Shown here: positions 35,846-44,956 of the stretch, in pieces | How the letters are laid out: each line of letters starts with the position of its first letter | Numbering within the stretch: the first letter of the stretch is position 1 | Assembly (NCBI RefSeq): GCF_011947265.1 | Contig: NZ_JAATHD010000005.1 | Location: 22,757-86,756 of the forward strand | From: Paenibacillus sp. HB172176 | GTDB taxonomy: Bacteria > Bacillota > Bacilli > Paenibacillales > Paenibacillaceae | Length of the DNA: 64,000 nucleotides | Direction of reading: 5' to 3' | Notes under the pieces: generated by a model | What the model was told of the DNA's origin: nothing | Database searches by the model: none | What the model saw: only the letters and a program-made list of their open reading frames with translations | Position numbers and translations under genes: made by a program

Positions 35846-37366
35846 ATGTTGAAGCATGAACGGATTCTGAAGCTGCAGCCCGGTGAATATTGGTGGGGCG
35901 GACGAACTGCGGATGGAAGGAGCATGCCGTATGGAGGGACTTTGTTCCGCGCGGATTTGGCCGAAAGTCATCTTGCCAATCAAGCCTGTCCGCTGCTCTT
36001 ATCCAATAAAGGAAGATACGTATGGAGCGAGGAGCCCTTTGCATTTCGGTTCGAGGATGGTGAGCTAACCTTGTCCGGCGAAGAGGATTTGATTGCGGGA
36101 GAAGGGCATGAAAGCTTGAAGGGAGCCTTTCAATATGCAGCCCGAACACATTTCCCCGCAGCCGGCGGCATTCCCGAGGAACTGCTGTTCACCGCCCCGC
36201 AGTACAATCTGTGGATCGAGCTCCTCTACGAGCCGACGCAGGAGAAGGTGCTGCAGTATGCGAAGGATGCGCTTGCTCAGGGAATGCCTCCCGGCGTCAT
36301 CATGATCGACGATAATTGGCATGGTCCCTATGGCGACTGGACGTTTCACTCCGGAAGATTTCCCGATCCGAAGCGGATGGTGGAGGAGCTCCATGCTTTG
36401 GGCTTCAAGGTCATGCTGTGGATTTGTCCGTTCATCAGTCCTGATTCCATTATATTCCGGAAGCTGGAGCCGTCCGGCATTCTTCTGAAGGATCGCGAGG
36501 GTCGGACTGCCCTTCGGAAGTGGTGGAACGGCTACAGCGCCGTCCTTGATTGCACGAATCCTGCCGCCGTGGAATGGATTCAGGATCAGATGGACGCCCT
36601 TCAGCGCGAGTACGGAATCGACGGCTTCAAGCTGGATGCCGGCGATGCGGATTTCTACGAGACGGATGATCGCAGCTATGCGCCTGTTACGCCTGGCGGA
36701 CAATGCGAAGCATGGGCCAAGGTGGGCCTCAAGTACAAGCTGAACGAATACAGGGCCTGCTGGAAGCTTGCGGGACAGCCGCTGGCGCAGCGGCTGAAGG
36801 ACAAGGGCCACGAATGGGAAGGCAACGGCTTGGATTCGCTCATTCCCGACGGATTGGCCCAGGGACTTCTCGGTTATGCCTATACCTGCCCGGACATGAT
36901 TGGCGGCGGTGAATATATGAGCTTCACGACGTCCAAGCTGGATCAGGAGCTGTTCGTCCGTTACGCCCAATGTTCGGCATTGTTCCCGATGATGCAGTTC
37001 TCCGCTGCACCTTGGCGGGTGCTGGACGAAGAGCATCTTCGTTACTGCGTGGACGCGGCCCAGTTGCATGTACGGTTCGGACAGGAGATACTGGCGCTGG
37101 CGGAGCATGCGGCGCAGACGGGCGAGCCGATCATGCGCCATATGGCGTATGAATTTCCCGAGGCGGGTATGGAGACCATCCAGGATCAGTTCATGCTGGG
37201 CAGCTCGATCCTCGTCGCGCCTGCTGTGCGGAAAGGGATGAGAGCCCGTGAAGTCGCGTTTCCCGCAGGCTCATGGGAGGGCGATGACGGCAGTGTGATC
37301 GAAGGCCCGGCGACGGTAATAATTGATGTGCCGCTGAGCAGGCTTCCTTATTATCGGAAGGCTTGA
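35846..37366 (+). CDS. Glycoside hydrolase family 31 (alpha-glucosidase/xylosidase type)
   Basis: The 506-residue enzyme shows the GH31 nucleophile motif DGFKLDAGD with D264 and a likely acid/base D350 in CPDMIGGG, plus the barrel strands VIMIDDNWHGPYGDW and VMLWICPFISPDS. It is shorter than most family members, with reduced N- and C-terminal beta domains, resembling the small cytoplasmic subgroup. There is no signal peptide. It probably trims alpha-linked hexose or sulfosugar glycosides taken up by one of the nearby importers. A strong terminator ends the gene. Confidence 0.9.
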   Translation: MLKHERILKLQPGEYWWGGRTADGRSMPYGGTLFRADLAESHLANQACPLLLSNKGRYVWSEEPFAFRFEDGELTLSGEEDLIAGEGHESLKGAFQYAARTHFPAAGGIPEELLFTAPQYNLWIELLYEPTQEKVLQYAKDALAQGMPPGVIMIDDNWHGPYGDWTFHSGRFPDPKRMVEELHALGFKVMLWICPFISPDSIIFRKLEPSGILLKDREGRTALRKWWNGYSAVLDCTNPAAVEWIQDQMDALQREYGIDGFKLDAGDADFYETDDRSYAPVTPGGQCEAWAKVGLKYKLNEYRACWKLAGQPLAQRLKDKGHEWEGNGLDSLIPDGLAQGLLGYAYTCPDMIGGGEYMSFTTSKLDQELFVRYAQCSALFPMMQFSAAPWRVLDEEHLRYCVDAAQLHVRFGQEILALAEHAAQTGEPIMRHMAYEFPEAGMETIQDQFMLGSSILVAPAVRKGMRAREVAFPAGSWEGDDGSVIEGPATVIIDVPLSRLPYYRKA

Positions 37367-37379
37367 GCATGGGTCGAGG

Positions 37380-37512
37380 CTGTAGATGTAAATAGTAGCT
37401 CTGGAGAGCGGTAAATTGTCCTGAGCGAGACTGCTAGTGTAAAAAGTAACTCTGCAGAACGGAAAAACGCTCGGATCGGAGCTGTAGGTGTAAAAAGTAT
37501 CCCTGCAAAACC
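37380..37512. repeat. Tandem repeat with 51-bp period, about 2.6 copies
   Basis: The element CTGTAGATGTAAATAGTA recurs as CTGCTAGTGTAAAAAGTA and CTGTAGGTGTAAAAAGTA at 37380, 37431 and 37482, exactly 51 bases apart. The copies differ at many positions. It lies in the 3' region of the GH31 gene, before the terminator. Confidence 0.75.
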
Positions 37513-37545
37513 TCCTCTCGGCTTCACGCCGCGAGGAGGTTTTTG
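37507..37545 (+). terminator. Strong terminator after GH31
   Basis: The arms CCTCCTCTCGGC and GCCGCGAGGAGG pair with one mismatch, followed by five T. Confidence 0.9.
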
Positions 37546-37621
37546 TTTCGCATACCTTTATAACGGTTAATAATAGAGAGCGCTTTTTTTCCAAAATATG
37601 AACTGCAAGGGGAGTGGTCTT

Positions 37622-37990
37622 ATGTCGAAATGGATCATGTCTGTTGTTATGGTTGCGGCCGCGTTGCTCGCAGCGTATCTCATTACCTTCGGCTTGCCGC
37701 CCAAGGAGGACGCGAATAACGAAACGGCGGCAAGCGCCGTGCCGGACCGTCCGGTCGATACCGCAAGCGCGGAAGCGGATTACAAGAGCAACTGCATGTC
37801 CTGTCATGGCACGGAATATCAGGGAGGCATCGGACCCAATCTTCAGAACGTCGGAGCGGATATGAGCAAGGAGAAGATACATAAGCAGATTATGCAGGGC
37901 GGAGGCAGCATGCCGCCGTTCAAGGACAAGCTCTCCGAGGATCAAATTATTAATCTGACGAATTGGCTCAGCACGTTCAAGAAAGCGTAG
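37622..37990 (+). CDS. Small membrane-anchored cytochrome c (c551/CccB type)
   Basis: This electron carrier of 122 residues has one N-terminal membrane helix (KWIMSVVMVAAALLAAYLI). A linker and a class I haem domain follow, with CMSCH (C58, C61, H62) and axial ligand M97 in GGSMPPF. The domain faces the outside and would pass electrons between respiratory complexes, as Bacillus c550/c551 do. The start has AAGGGGAG upstream; a frame eight codons longer has no better site. It is convergent with the next gene. Confidence 0.92.
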   Translation: MSKWIMSVVMVAAALLAAYLITFGLPPKEDANNETAASAVPDRPVDTASAEADYKSNCMSCHGTEYQGGIGPNLQNVGADMSKEKIHKQIMQGGGSMPPFKDKLSEDQIINLTNWLSTFKKA

Positions 37991-38011
37991 CTAATCTGCT
38001 AGAACTTACGC

Positions 38012-38968
38012 CTAATGTCCAGTCCATCGTTTCCGATACTGATGCGGAGTAATGCCCCTATGCGATTTGAACAATTTGCAGAAATAAGAGCTGTTCGTGA
38101 GCCCGATCTCCTCCCCGACGAGTGAGACGGGCTTATTCGTAGTTGTCAGCAGAAGAGCGGCTTGGTGCACCCGGCGCGTCGCGATATATTCGGAGATGCT
38201 GATGCCTGTCGCTTCTTTGAACAGGTGGGTCAGGTAGAAGGAAGAGAGATGCAGCGAACGAGCCATTTCGTCCAAGGAATAGGGCTCCGTGTAGCGGTCT
38301 TCAATCCAATTCAGAATAAACTCTGCTTGCCGGTTTCTTCGACTTGCTGGATAGCGTGCGGCAGGTTCATTCAAGCTCCCCCATTCTTGCTTCAGACAAC
38401 GGTACAGCGGGACCAGGAAGAGCGAAATCTCCTCCTGCTTGTCTGCCTCTTGCATCTTTGGGAATCGTTTGTGCATATCTTGGAACAGGCCTTCCAGCAA
38501 GCGAGGATCCTGCAGCTCATACAGGCAGGGGGAAGAGAGCTCTCCCAACTGAATGAATCGGTAGAAGGAATGCAGTCCCGGCCAATTTTCGAAATAGGCA
38601 TCAAACATAGTTCCTTCAAAAATAGCGATGGAGCGCTCGAAGCATTCGCCTTGGGAATAGTCCAGCTTGACATGATGAAGCTGATTCGGTTGAAAAACGC
38701 AGAGCATTCCCGGCCGAATCTCATAGCTGATATTGTTGACGATCATCGTTCCTCTTCCCTGATGGATGAACAATATTTCGATACCAGGGTGAGAATGGAA
38801 GGTTTCTCTATGCTCGTTATTGACGCTGCAGCGCTTATAGGCAAAATACAAGGGCATTTCGCTAAAGCTGTTTGTCGGTGTGGCCAACAGACTCACCTTC
38901 CCATAAGACAATGTAGAATGCGATTCAAGCACTGAATTCAATATAGCAAGGCGAAGATGCCGATTCAA
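38012..38968 (-). CDS. AraC-family transcriptional regulator
   Basis: The 318-residue protein has a cupin domain (HSHPGIEILFIHQGRG, near 60-105) and two C-terminal helix-turn-helix units (SLDEMARSLHLSSFYLTHLFKE and LVGEEIGLTNSSYFCKLFKS). The start is probably a TTG, with AAGGAAAGG just upstream. It is divergent from the Gfo/Idh/MocA gene at 39091 and probably regulates it. Confidence 0.88.
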   Translation of the reverse strand: MNRHLRLAILNSVLESHSTLSYGKVSLLATPTNSFSEMPLYFAYKRCSVNNEHRETFHSHPGIEILFIHQGRGTMIVNNISYEIRPGMLCVFQPNQLHHVKLDYSQGECFERSIAIFEGTMFDAYFENWPGLHSFYRFIQLGELSSPCLYELQDPRLLEGLFQDMHKRFPKMQEADKQEEISLFLVPLYRCLKQEWGSLNEPAARYPASRRNRQAEFILNWIEDRYTEPYSLDEMARSLHLSSFYLTHLFKEATGISISEYIATRRVHQAALLLTTTNKPVSLVGEEIGLTNSSYFCKLFKSHRGITPHQYRKRWTGH

Positions 38969-39090
38969 GCACCTTTCCTTATAAAAAAACGCAATGGAGC
39001 GTCATTTTCCCACTGCATGGCATCACAATTGAACCGTCTTCTGAGTTAAGCTTCTCATGTAGACATTCATATACCGAGGAGGACAAACTC

Positions 39091-40263
39091 ATGTTGAAAG
39101 CAGCGATTATCGGAGCCGGAGCGATATCTTCCGCTCATATCGAAGGCTATTTGCAATTCAAGGAGCGTTGTCAAATCGTCGCCTTATGCGATCTGTATCC
39201 AGACAAGGCGGAAGCGAAGCGGGAGCAGTACGGACTGGATGCCAAAGTCGTGAAGGATTACAAGGAGCTGCTCGGAGACGGCATTGACCTTGTGTCCGTA
39301 TGTATGCCCCCATTCGAGCACGCGCCCGTTACAATCGATTTCCTGAATGCGGGAAGCCATGTGCTAGTCGAGAAACCAATGGCGGCATCCCTCGCGGAAT
39401 GCGACGCCATGATCGAAGCGGCCAATCGGAATGGCAGGATCTTATCCGTCATTGCCCAGAATCGGTTTAGAAATCCCATTATGAAGCTGAAAAGCGTGCT
39501 CGACAGCGGTTTGGCGGGAAATATCCTTCATGCTCAAGTAGATTCGTTCTGGTGGCGGGGCCATAGCTATTACGACTTATGGTGGCGCGGCACTTGGGAG
39601 AAGGAAGGAGGCGGACCTACACTGAACCATGCGGTGCATCATATGGACGCTTTGCTGTGGATGCTCGGATGCCCAAGTGAGGTTCAGGCCTTCATGAGCA
39701 ATGTCTCCCACGACAATGCGGAGGTGGAGGATCTCTCCGTCGCGATGCTTCGGTATCCGAACGGGTCGCTCGGACAGATTACGAGCTCTGTCGTGCATCA
39801 CGGCGAGGAGCAGCAGTTTATTTTCCAGGGACAGAACGCGCGGATCTCGGCACCTTGGAAGGTAACGGCGTCTGTATCGAAGCCGAACGGCTTCCCTGAG
39901 AGTAACGTTGAGCTGGAGGAGCAAATGCAGCGCTTCTACGATTCGTTGCCGGATTTGCCTTATGAAGGACATACTGCTCAGATAGACAACGTGCTGAGCG
40001 CGATCGAGAACGGAACGCCGGTGTTGATCGATGGAGAGAGCGGCCGCGGCACGCTCGAGCTCATCATGAGCATCTACAAATCCGCAAGCATCGGCAAGAG
40101 CGTTCAGCTTCCCTTGCGGCAAGGAGATCCCTTCTACACTAGGGAAGGCGTCAAGCAGAACGCGCCGCATTTCTACCAGAAGGGGGCGAGCGTCGAGAAT
40201 TTCGCCGATGTGAAGATTACGACGGGAAGCTCTTTTGGGAACTCCCTTAGTGAGGAGCAATAA
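39091..40263 (+). CDS. Gfo/Idh/MocA-family oxidoreductase
   Basis: This NAD(P)-dependent dehydrogenase likely acts on a sugar, inositol or related cyclitol. The 390-residue protein has the Rossmann motif IIGAGAISSAH, the family motif VEKPMAASL with its catalytic Lys, and a substrate region LNHAVHHMDALLWMLG. CGAGGAGG precedes the ATG. It stands alone downstream of a divergent AraC regulator. A dispersed repeat follows it. Confidence 0.92.
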   Translation: MLKAAIIGAGAISSAHIEGYLQFKERCQIVALCDLYPDKAEAKREQYGLDAKVVKDYKELLGDGIDLVSVCMPPFEHAPVTIDFLNAGSHVLVEKPMAASLAECDAMIEAANRNGRILSVIAQNRFRNPIMKLKSVLDSGLAGNILHAQVDSFWWRGHSYYDLWWRGTWEKEGGGPTLNHAVHHMDALLWMLGCPSEVQAFMSNVSHDNAEVEDLSVAMLRYPNGSLGQITSSVVHHGEEQQFIFQGQNARISAPWKVTASVSKPNGFPESNVELEEQMQRFYDSLPDLPYEGHTAQIDNVLSAIENGTPVLIDGESGRGTLELIMSIYKSASIGKSVQLPLRQGDPFYTREGVKQNAPHFYQKGASVENFADVKITTGSSFGNSLSEEQ

Positions 40264-40345
40264 AGCGGAGGTCATAATAGCTGCAGAAGCATGACTACGT
40301 GAATAATGCGCCAATATGATCATGACTAATGCAGTACCATCACAA

Positions 40346-40523
40346 CGGACCGTAGATGCGCTATTTCAGTAAAATTAGCTGTTTTTATGATTTCGCGGAC
40401 AGAGATGACGTTATTTTCGAAAATACAGCGTTTTTTTTTGTTTTTGGAGAAAATAGCGCCTCTTGTGTCCGCCAAAGTGATCAAACCGGGTATTTTTCTC
40501 AAATAGCGCATCCTGTGTCCGCT
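40346..40523. repeat. Dispersed intergenic repeat, CGGACA family, copy B
   Basis: CGGACCGTAGATGCGCTATTT (40346) and CGGACAGAGATGACGTTATTT (40396) are 50 bases apart. Two inverted forms follow, ending in CTTGTGTCCGC and CCTGTGTCCGC. It fills the gap between two convergent genes. Same family as 34563 and 50768. Confidence 0.75.
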
Positions 40524-40555
40524 CGTATTGGCTTGGAAACGTGGGGCAGGGCAGC

Positions 40556-41506
40556 CTAAAGGACAAACTTCCAAAGCAGCCAGCTGATAAGAGCGGATAA
40601 CCAAGAGATGAATCCGAATATCATGACGATCTTGTTTTCGCTCCAACCGTATTTCAAGCTAAAATGAAAATGGATGGGGGCCATTCTAAATAGTCGCCGC
40701 TTCGTGCGTCTGTAGTAAAAAACTTGAAGAATGACCGAAAATTGCTCGGCAAGATAAACGGAAAACAGGATTGGGATTAAGATTTCGACCTTCTCGATAA
40801 CCGCTAAGAAGGAGAGTGAGCCTCCAATGGCCAACGAACCGGTATCGCCCATAAACGCCCTAGCGGGATAAATATTATAAAGAAATAATCCGAGCAAGCA
40901 GCCAATCATCACGAGAGAAAACAGTTGCACTTCTTGTTTGTCCGAAATCATAAAAAAGAAAAAATAAGTCGGGATAGCAGCATTGATCAACAGCCCGTCC
41001 AGACCGTCAGTAAAGTTGATTGCATTGGCTGATCCTACTACAAATAATAGCATGATCCCAAAATAAACATACATGGGCAGGTGGAGCCGGAAACCGTGAA
41101 ACAAAGAAATATCGCTTGTGAGAGAAAACGAATGCAGAAGAGTGATAAGAAGCAAAGCGGCAAACGAGAATTGGAACGCAAGCTTCGTCTGTCCGGAGAT
41201 GCCTGATGGATCTTGCCATGCCGCCTTTTTAAGATCGTCCATAAAACCGACAGAGCTAAACAAAAGAAAGGCAACACATAGGAAACTCATTGTGGGCGAT
41301 GGTTGAAATTGAAGAGACATTATAATGCCTATGAGCAGTACCAGGCCAGCCATCAGCGGCGTTCCCCGCTTCGATTGATGATCCGGCGGCAACTCGGAGC
41401 GAATGGGCTGCATGAGCTTTAAGCTGCGAAGTCCCCAAATGAGCAGCGGAGTGAATATTGTAACAAGCAAAAACGAAAGACCAGCAACCTCGAGTATTCC
41501 CGCCAT
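40556..41506 (-). CDS. MraY-like phospho-sugar transferase
   Basis: This polytopic membrane protein of 316 residues belongs to the MraY/WecA family, which moves a phospho-sugar from UDP to undecaprenyl phosphate. It shows HQSKRGTPLMAG, the acidic motif FMDDLKK, NAINFTDGLDGL and FMGDTGSLAIGG, all typical of MraY. The usual C-terminal PIHHHFE reads PIHFHFS, so one His is lost. It is not in a cell-wall (dcw) cluster, so it is probably a paralogue of the essential enzyme, perhaps for another polymer. AAAAGGGGCG precedes the ATG. Confidence 0.85.
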   Translation of the reverse strand: MAGILEVAGLSFLLVTIFTPLLIWGLRSLKLMQPIRSELPPDHQSKRGTPLMAGLVLLIGIIMSLQFQPSPTMSFLCVAFLLFSSVGFMDDLKKAAWQDPSGISGQTKLAFQFSFAALLLITLLHSFSLTSDISLFHGFRLHLPMYVYFGIMLLFVVGSANAINFTDGLDGLLINAAIPTYFFFFMISDKQEVQLFSLVMIGCLLGLFLYNIYPARAFMGDTGSLAIGGSLSFLAVIEKVEILIPILFSVYLAEQFSVILQVFYYRRTKRRLFRMAPIHFHFSLKYGWSENKIVMIFGFISWLSALISWLLWKFVL

Positions 41507-41619
41507 TTTAAACGCCCCTTTTCTCCCAAGCTCTCATACAACCACTATACCTAAGAGAATTGCAGTCTTATAGAGAAGCTTTTTTGGCCGTTTTTTCATA
41601 TTTATCGCAACTGTGGACA

Positions 41620-41628
41620 TGCTATAAT
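41620..41628 (+). promoter_or_regulatory. Extended -10 promoter, likely for the RlmA-like gene
   Basis: TGCTATAAT is an extended -10 element. The -35 region is poor, as allowed for this promoter class. About 100 bases of leader precede the coding start. Confidence 0.5.
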
Positions 41629-41731
41629 AGGGATGTTTTTAAAATCTCTGATTAGCAGGTGAGACGCCTAATGATCATCCAATTCATTCGCCTTTTTTCA
41701 TTCACCGAATACGAATGAATGGGGTGTATTT

Positions 41732-42619
41732 TTGTTGTCCAAAAATAATAAAAAGAGGCTCAGAGCAGCTGCGGCTATTTCACAGACCCAAGACTTGTTT
41801 AGGTGTCCGATATGCTGCGGCTCTATGCAAATGATACAGTCAAAAAGCTTGATTTGCAGCAATCGGCATTGTTTCGATTTGGCGAAGCAAGGATATGTAA
41901 ATCTATTGCCGCGCGTTAATAAAACGAAATATGACAAACCGTTGTTTGAATACCGGCGATTGATTTGCAACAATGGCTTTTTCGATCCTTTAACTACGAG
42001 AATCAGTGAGATAATAAGGGGTCATCTTCATGATGATGGTCCAACGAGGCTATTGGATGCCGGATGCGGCGAGGGCTCTCATTTGACGAAAATTCAGCAA
42101 AACCTGTCTCCATGTGCAACCGGTTCTCTCTTGGCTGTCGGTATTGATATCGCTAAAGAGGGAATCATCGCCGCAGCGACCGAATATTCCAATGCCATTT
42201 GGTGTGTAGCGGACCTTGCAAAATGTCCGTTTGCCGATCAACAATTCCATTTTATTCTTAACATTCTGTCACCGGCTAACTACTCGGAGTTTCGAAGATT
42301 GATGCTGGATGAAGGCATGGTGATTAAGGTCGTTCCCGAACGGGATCATCTCATAGAAATAAGAGACAGGGTTTATGAAGGATTCGCCAAAGAAGCTTAT
42401 TCAAATGCCAATATACGGAACCAATTTAAGGAGCATTTCACGATAATGAATGTTGATCATGTCCGGTATCAGGTGAATGTGAATGAAAGGTTAATTGGGC
42501 CGCTGCTTGGCATGACGCCATTAACCTGGCGGCTAACGGCTGAGGGTTTACTAAGTATGCATAGCCGAGATTTGCGGAAGGTTACAATGGACTTTATGAT
42601 TTTAGTGGGCATGAAGTAG
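41732..42619 (+). CDS. RlmA-family 23S rRNA guanine methyltransferase
   Basis: The 295-residue protein has an N-terminal four-Cys zinc knuckle (CPICCGSM ... LICSNRHCFDLAKQGYVNLL), the hallmark of RlmA. A Rossmann SAM-binding domain follows, with motif I LLDAGCGEGSHL near 104-115. It would methylate N1 of a guanine in 23S rRNA (G745 or G748 by E. coli numbering; which cannot be told). The start appears to be TTG, 6-9 bases after GGGGTG. RlmAII relatives are linked to macrolide (tylosin-type) resistance. Confidence 0.88.
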   Translation: MLSKNNKKRLRAAAAISQTQDLFRCPICCGSMQMIQSKSLICSNRHCFDLAKQGYVNLLPRVNKTKYDKPLFEYRRLICNNGFFDPLTTRISEIIRGHLHDDGPTRLLDAGCGEGSHLTKIQQNLSPCATGSLLAVGIDIAKEGIIAAATEYSNAIWCVADLAKCPFADQQFHFILNILSPANYSEFRRLMLDEGMVIKVVPERDHLIEIRDRVYEGFAKEAYSNANIRNQFKEHFTIMNVDHVRYQVNVNERLIGPLLGMTPLTWRLTAEGLLSMHSRDLRKVTMDFMILVGMK

Positions 42620-42706
42620 GCGGGTTATGAGAAAGACAAGCTATATTGTCGGCAGCAGTCGAGGACAATTATTGTCAACGACTGTTGCCGCTTTGCTCAT
42701 TGCACA

Positions 42707-42735
42707 TTGCCGAATAGTTAGTTTCGCTATATAAT
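42707..42735 (+). promoter_or_regulatory. Sigma-A promoter of the MarR-ABC operon
   Basis: TTGCCG (42707-42712), 17 bases, TATAAT (42730-42735). The -10 lies in the AT palindrome TATATAATATA, a possible site for the MarR product. Confidence 0.75.
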
Positions 42736-42770
42736 ATATTCAGTTATGAAGCTCGGAAGGAGGATGAAGG

Positions 42771-43211
42771 ATGGCGGATCGGTTAGAGCTGGAGCAATTC
42801 GTGGATCATATGCAGCGCATTAACCGCTATTTGCGCTCGGAGGCGTTCGATAAGAACAAGCAGGAAATTACAAGAGTGCAGTGGATGCTGATGCGCAAAT
42901 TAAAGTGCTCGCGCGATGGCGTGACGATTGGACAGCTTGCGGAGCATCTGGATGTGCGGGCGAGCACGATGTCGCAAATGCTGGATCGGTTGGAGAAGCT
43001 GGATTATGTGGCGAGAAAGGGCAGTGAAGAGGATGCCAGGGTGAAGCTGGTGCAGCTGACTGAAGCAGGCAGGGCGTTGATTACGCAGATGGAAGCGGCC
43101 TGGCTGGAGTCGCTCGAGGAGCCGTTTGCCCATTTCTCGGAAACGGAACGACAGCAGCTTGTCAGTCTGATGACGAAGCTGTCGAATCATTTGCCCCGCA
43201 AAGGAGAGTAG
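42771..43211 (+). CDS. MarR-family transcriptional regulator
   Basis: The 146-residue winged-helix protein shows the recognition region VTIGQLAEHLDVRASTMSQMLDRLEKLDYVARKG and the wing DARVKLVQLT. It is the first gene of an operon with two ABC exporter subunits, 8 bases apart from the next. It is expected to repress the operon until a toxic ligand is bound. AAGGAGGATG precedes the ATG. Confidence 0.93.
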   Translation: MADRLELEQFVDHMQRINRYLRSEAFDKNKQEITRVQWMLMRKLKCSRDGVTIGQLAEHLDVRASTMSQMLDRLEKLDYVARKGSEEDARVKLVQLTEAGRALITQMEAAWLESLEEPFAHFSETERQQLVSLMTKLSNHLPRKGE

Positions 43212-43219
43212 ACGCATAC

Positions 43220-44956
43220 ATGCCGTACAAACGATATATTCGGAAATATTGGAGGAGCTTCTTGACGGCGGTGTTTTTCGTGGCGCTTGAAGCAACCTCG
43301 GATCTCATGATGCCGACGATTCTTGCCCAGATTATCGACAAGGGCATTAAAAATCTGGATATGGATTATGTGCTGCGATTGGGAGGCTTGATGCTGCTGA
43401 TTACAGCTGTGGGAGCGGTGGCTGCGTCTTCCCGCAATATTGTGGCTAGCCGCGTGTCGCAGCGCTTCGGCGCGGAGCTTCGCTCCGATCTATTCCGCAA
43501 AATCCAGTTTCTCGCCTTCGAAAATATCGACAAATTCGATCGCGGCTCGCTCATCACGAGATTGACCAATGATGTGACGTTGATGCAGAACTTCCTGAAC
43601 GGAATGATGCGGATTTTCCTAAAGGCTCCGCTGCTGGGATTGGGAGCGCTTATTATGGCTATCAATCTAAACGTGAAGCTGTCGGTCGTATTCGCCGTCG
43701 TGGTGCCGATCGTGGCGCTGCTGGTGTTTCTCAATATCAAGATTGGGTTCTCTCGATTCATGAAGGTACAACAGTCGCTCGACAAGGTGAACAGCTCGGT
43801 CCGGGAATATCTGTCCGGCGTTCGCGTTGTGAAAGCGTTTAATCGATTTGATTATGAAGTGGAGAAGTTCGACATATCCAATGAAGAGCAGAGGAACCGC
43901 TCGACGAACGCGATGCGGGCGATGGCGATTTTTAATCCGGCGATTATGCTTACGGTTAATTTCGGCATTATTGCGGTTCTGTGGCTTGGCGGTCATTGGG
44001 TCAGCGAATCGCAAATGCCGGTCGGTCATCTCGTCGCCTTCGTTAACTATATGACGCAGATCTTGTTCGCCTTGATGACGCTCTCGATGGTGTTCAATAT
44101 GTTCGTGCGCGCGAAGGCTTCGGCCCAGCGGATTGGCGAGGTGTTCAAGCAGGAGAACGCGATGAACTGGAACGAGGGAGCGGGGGAGTCGCAGGCTGCG
44201 AAGGGCAAGATTGTGTTTGAAAATGTCTCCTTCTCCTACGGCGGTGAGGATGGACAAAATGTGGTGAGCGGCGTTTCCTTCGAATGTCTGCCCGGCGAGA
44301 CGGTCGGCATCGTAGGCTCGACCGGCTCCGGCAAGAGCAGTCTGGTGGAGTTGATTCCGCGCTTCTATGACGCGACCTCCGGCAGCATTCGCGTGAATGA
44401 TACCGACATTCGCGAGTTGGACCCGGCTGTGCTGCGTGAGAAGATCGCGATCGTGCCGCAGAAGACGATGCTGTTCACCGGTTCTATTATGGACAATATT
44501 CGCTGGGGCAGGGAGGACGCGACAACAGACGAGGTAATAGAAGCGGCGAAGCTCGCGGAGGCGCATGACTTCGTCGTGGGGCTTCCGGAAGGCTACGACT
44601 CCAGGCTTGGGCAGCGCGGCGTGAATTTGTCCGGAGGTCAGAAGCAGCGTCTCTCCATCGCGAGAGCGCTCATCAGGAAGCCGGAAATTCTTATTCTCGA
44701 TGACTGCACAAGCGCGGTCGATATGGCGACGGAGGCACGGATCAAGGAGGCGCTTCGTACCTACACGAAGGACTTGACTTGCATTCTGATCGCGCAGCGC
44801 ATTACATCGGTAATTGACGCTGACAAAATCGTAGTCATGGATGGAGGCAGCGTGGTCGGCGTTGGCAAGCATGCCGAGCTGATGGAGAGCTGCGAGGTTT
44901 ATCAGGAAATCTTCCAATCGCAAATCGGGAAGGAGCTGAGGACGAATGTCGTCTAA
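43220..44956 (+). CDS. ABC exporter half-transporter 1 (degenerate catalytic site)
   Basis: The 578-residue protein has six membrane helices (1-310) and a nucleotide-binding domain with Walker A GSTGSGKSS, signature LSGGQKQRLSIARAL and Walker B ILILDDCTSAVD. In Walker B the catalytic Glu is Asp. This substitution is typical of one partner in heterodimeric exporters such as BmrCD/TM287-288. It overlaps the second subunit gene by 11 bases. The pair likely exports drugs or lipids. Confidence 0.92.
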   Translation: MPYKRYIRKYWRSFLTAVFFVALEATSDLMMPTILAQIIDKGIKNLDMDYVLRLGGLMLLITAVGAVAASSRNIVASRVSQRFGAELRSDLFRKIQFLAFENIDKFDRGSLITRLTNDVTLMQNFLNGMMRIFLKAPLLGLGALIMAINLNVKLSVVFAVVVPIVALLVFLNIKIGFSRFMKVQQSLDKVNSSVREYLSGVRVVKAFNRFDYEVEKFDISNEEQRNRSTNAMRAMAIFNPAIMLTVNFGIIAVLWLGGHWVSESQMPVGHLVAFVNYMTQILFALMTLSMVFNMFVRAKASAQRIGEVFKQENAMNWNEGAGESQAAKGKIVFENVSFSYGGEDGQNVVSGVSFECLPGETVGIVGSTGSGKSSLVELIPRFYDATSGSIRVNDTDIRELDPAVLREKIAIVPQKTMLFTGSIMDNIRWGREDATTDEVIEAAKLAEAHDFVVGLPEGYDSRLGQRGVNLSGGQKQRLSIARALIRKPEILILDDCTSAVDMATEARIKEALRTYTKDLTCILIAQRITSVIDADKIVVMDGGSVVGVGKHAELMESCEVYQEIFQSQIGKELRTNVV

